Below, in pieces: positions 43,008 to 44,768 of a stretch of 44,768 nt of DNA; the stretch's first letter is position 1; the number at the start of each line of letters is the position of its first letter. This stretch comes from Chloroflexota bacterium (GTDB lineage Bacteria; Chloroflexota; UBA11872; UBA12225), in contig JACQGX010000133.1 of the NCBI GenBank assembly GCA_016199265.1, positions 1 to 44,768 on the forward strand. The letters are read 5' to 3'. The notes below the pieces were generated by a model. The model made no database searches and was not told the DNA's origin. It saw nothing but the letters and a program-made list of their open reading frames with translations. The translations under genes and the position numbers were made by a program.

Positions 43008-43070
43008 GTAGGGGGCCGACCAGGGTGTCGGCCCGGTCGCTCTGGGCCGACACCCAGGTCGGCCCCCTAC
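43008..43070. repeat. 27-bp inverted repeat with 9-base loop
   Basis: Left arm 43008-43034 begins GTAGGGGGCCGACC; right arm 43044-43070 ends GGTCGGCCCCCTAC. One mismatch in 27. It lies between convergent larC and the MEDS gene. It resembles the element at 18750 in its GTAGGGG ends. Confidence 0.88.
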
Positions 43071-43160
43071 GGCGTGTCGGATCTCTTGCGTACACCCGTG
43101 CCTGACGGTCAACGTGCCCCGTTGCCGCACGATGCTACGCGTGATTTCACGCTTCACGTC

Positions 43161-43817
43161 TCACGTCACCGCCGGCCGCGGCGACCGCCGTTGCTGCCCC
43201 CGTCTGATGATCTTCACCATGTAGTCTTCGGCGTTGACGTAGTACGGGTTGCGCTTGATAAACCGGCCGACGATCGCCATCGGGTGCAGCTTGAGTAGCT
43301 CGACGACGAGCTCGCCGGGAAGCTCCGAGTAGTTGTACTGCAGCAGCGCGACGATCGGGCGGGCTTGGAAGGTGAAGACGGCGTCGGCCGCCGCCTCGTA
43401 CTTTAGAATCTGCTCGGGCGTCGCGAGCCCGGCGCAGAGCCAGCCCATGTCGATCACGGCGCGGACCGTCTGCCAGCCGTCGGCGAGCGACTTCGCGATC
43501 AATGCCTGATGCGTCGAGATCAGGTGATACGGATCGAAACGGCCGTTGAACAGCAGCTCCGCTCGCTCGCCGGCAAGCCGCAACTGGCCATTCGCGATCG
43601 CGCCGTCGACGTCGACGTGTGATGAGCGCAGCATCTTGCGCACTTCGTCCAGCCGCGCCGGCGCGGCCGCGAGATAGCATCGGTCCTTGCCTCGCAGGCC
43701 ATCACGCAGCAGCGGTGCGGCCGTCTGCGAGATCTCGATAGGCTGGTTGTAAAACTGGCAAATGTGGAGCCCGGGCCGGATACGCTCGCGCTTCCCCCCG
43801 ACCTCGAGGTCAATCAT
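43161..43817 (-). CDS. MEDS-domain protein
   Basis: 218 residues, a stand-alone MEDS domain (the sensory domain first seen with DcmR of methylotrophs). GLHICQFYNQPIEI, GLRGKDRCYLAA, VRAVIDMGWLCAG and RPIVALLQYNYSELPGELV follow the family order. No DNA-binding or kinase domain is attached, so it must signal through a partner. ATG 43817. Confidence 0.85.
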   Translation of the reverse strand: MIDLEVGGKRERIRPGLHICQFYNQPIEISQTAAPLLRDGLRGKDRCYLAAAPARLDEVRKMLRSSHVDVDGAIANGQLRLAGERAELLFNGRFDPYHLISTHQALIAKSLADGWQTVRAVIDMGWLCAGLATPEQILKYEAAADAVFTFQARPIVALLQYNYSELPGELVVELLKLHPMAIVGRFIKRNPYYVNAEDYMVKIIRRGQQRRSPRPAVT

Positions 43818-44044
43818 GTGTCCTCGCTGCGATCGTACAGATTGTGTGTCCAAAAGGTAAACCGCCTGAAATCGGCGATACCGCCGCGGCCGCCGGCGTA
43901 GGCCGCGGCCACCGAAGCCGTCACTCTGGCCGCCAGCACGGACTATACCCACGTCCCGCGGCATTGTCAAAGCGCGGTCGGCGGCGACCTTTTGGAGATC
44001 ACCGGTACCATGCTTGGAGAGAATACCCACGGAGGCAGACGAGG

Positions 44045-44611
44045 ATGGCGCGAACACGATGGAAGCCGCAGAGCCCCGAGGCCGCCGCCGGCGGTGTGCC
44101 CGAGCGAGATCGGCCACACGCCCCACACGCCCTGCGGGCGGTGATCGGGAGGCGCCGCGATCCGTGGGACGAGTGGGATGAGCCCGAAGCGGATGAGGTC
44201 GATCGTCTAGGCGAGCAGCTCGCGCTGCGCGAAGCGCGACCGGAGTCTATCCACGCCACCGAGGTACACGCCGAGCGCTCGGCCATCGGCCGCGTGACCG
44301 CCCGCGACGTGCGCCTGTATCAAAGCGCCACGCTGCTCACGCTGGGACAGGACGTGCGCGCGCGCCAGAGTGCCGGGGGCGTCATGCTCGGCGCCAAGCT
44401 CTCCGTCGAGCGCGGCGGCGCCAAGTGGCTCGTCGGCGGCCTGGTGCAGGCGAAGCAGGTCTTTGCCGTCGCCGTCATCGCCGCGCGCGTCGAAGGCCAG
44501 GTTCGCTGCCTCTTCGATGTCAAGGGTGCCTTCGCCTTCGGCGCCGGCATGGCCATCATGAGCGCGCTCCTGCGTCTCTTCCTGCTGCGCGATCGAGGCA
44601 GTAGACAGTAG
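44045..44611 (+). CDS. Uncharacterised protein, repeated beta-strand pattern
   Basis: 188 residues from ATG 44045. The first 60 residues are polar and disordered (DPWDEWDEPEADEVD). The middle has repeated strand-turn units around IGRVTARDVRLYQSA, GQDVRARQSAGGVMLG and KWLVGGLVQAKQVF, and VAVIAARVEGQVRCLFDV, a solenoid-like pattern. A hydrophobic end (AFGAGMAIMSALLRLFLL) could anchor it. The end GSRQ and TAG stop are heptamer-derived. No family recognised. Confidence 0.6.
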   Translation: MARTRWKPQSPEAAAGGVPERDRPHAPHALRAVIGRRRDPWDEWDEPEADEVDRLGEQLALREARPESIHATEVHAERSAIGRVTARDVRLYQSATLLTLGQDVRARQSAGGVMLGAKLSVERGGAKWLVGGLVQAKQVFAVAVIAARVEGQVRCLFDVKGAFAFGAGMAIMSALLRLFLLRDRGSRQ

Positions 44612-44628
44612 GCGGCAGGCGGTAGCGA
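44601..44628. repeat. Heptamer array, GTAGGCA family
   Basis: GTAGACA, GTAGGCG, GCAGGCG, GTAGCGA (44601-44628). The TAG of the second unit, 44609-44611, is the stop codon of the preceding gene, as in pbpA. Confidence 0.78.
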
Positions 44629-44677
44629 GAAGTCCCACCTCCCTTTGGCAGAAAGCCACGGTGGTGGCGCCGCGTCT

Positions 44678-44720
44678 CCCCCTCTCCCCTTGTGGGAGAG
44701 GGGGCCGGGGGGTGAGGGGC
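44678..44720. repeat. Interspersed hairpin element, copy near right edge
   Basis: CCCCCTCTCCC-cttgt-GGGAGAGGGGG followed by CCGGGGGGTGAGGGG. It differs from the copy at 20746 by one or two bases. Beyond it (44721-44768) no gene is seen. Confidence 0.8.
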
Positions 44721-44768
44721 AGCCGCAGCCAGACGCAAGGCCCGCCGAACGGACCGATTCGTGCCGGC

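Overview
The window is about 45 kb of GC-rich, gene-dense bacterial DNA with GTG/TTG starts, Shine-Dalgarno sites and many same-strand runs with short gaps or start/stop overlaps. Gene content points to Chloroflexota (green non-sulfur bacteria), perhaps near Thermomicrobia: an FhaA-FhaB-RodA-PBP wall cluster without kinases, a DUF58-TgpA pair, UDP-galactopyranose mutase, an MGDG-synthase-like glycolipid glycosyltransferase, and a compact rpsP-khpA-rimM-trmD-rplS-rnhB-yraN operon. This placement is inferred from gene repertoire only. No rRNA, tRNA, transposase, phage gene or CRISPR array was found.

Layout. 1-3422 (minus): a copper-linked operon of a membrane-anchored secreted protein, a NarX/LiaS-type histidine kinase, a NarL-type regulator and a CopC-CopD fusion that leaves the window. 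3549-7225 (plus): a beta-propeller lipoprotein, then a structured leader and an ABC-2 exporter (ATPase and permease). 7581-16517: mixed enzymes, namely a DUF362 protein, two sugar-isomerase-like TIM barrels, a serine beta-lactamase-like hydrolase, an M42 aminopeptidase, a gluzincin lipoprotein, FolD, a 43-residue basic protein and a YggX-like protein. 16689-21054 (plus): the ribosome and tRNA maturation operon. 21096-25202 (minus): PdxA, a membrane C39-TPR protein and a glycolipid glycosyltransferase. 25407-29842 (plus): ArgA-like acetyltransferase, DUF58, TgpA transglutaminase. 29774-35124 region (minus): fhaA-fhaB-rodA-pbpA-rlmA. 35364-37704 (plus): three small envelope proteins, a nuclease-fold protein and Hpt. 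37716-40345 (minus): a glycosyltransferase and Glf for cell-surface galactofuranose. 40601-42949 (plus): LarB and LarC for the nickel-pincer nucleotide cofactor. 43161-44611: a MEDS sensory protein and an uncharacterised protein.

The most striking thing is not a gene. At least a dozen intergenic gaps, many inside operons, hold short tandem arrays with a strict 7-bp period (one has 11 bp). Their unit sequences differ from gap to gap. Most are arranged as a forward array, a short spacer and an inverted array, so the transcript would form a long hairpin. Several arrays start exactly at a gene's end and supply its stop codon. This looks like a dispersed, sequence-diverse repeat system similar in style to the heptameric STRR repeats of cyanobacteria.

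Other points of interest are FolD with Ile at the catalytic lysine position, an IolE-like barrel lacking its usual metal-binding histidines, LarC with a six-fold His-Asp-Asp-Arg-Arg repeat between its two halves, and a three-stem leader RNA candidate in front of the ABC exporter.
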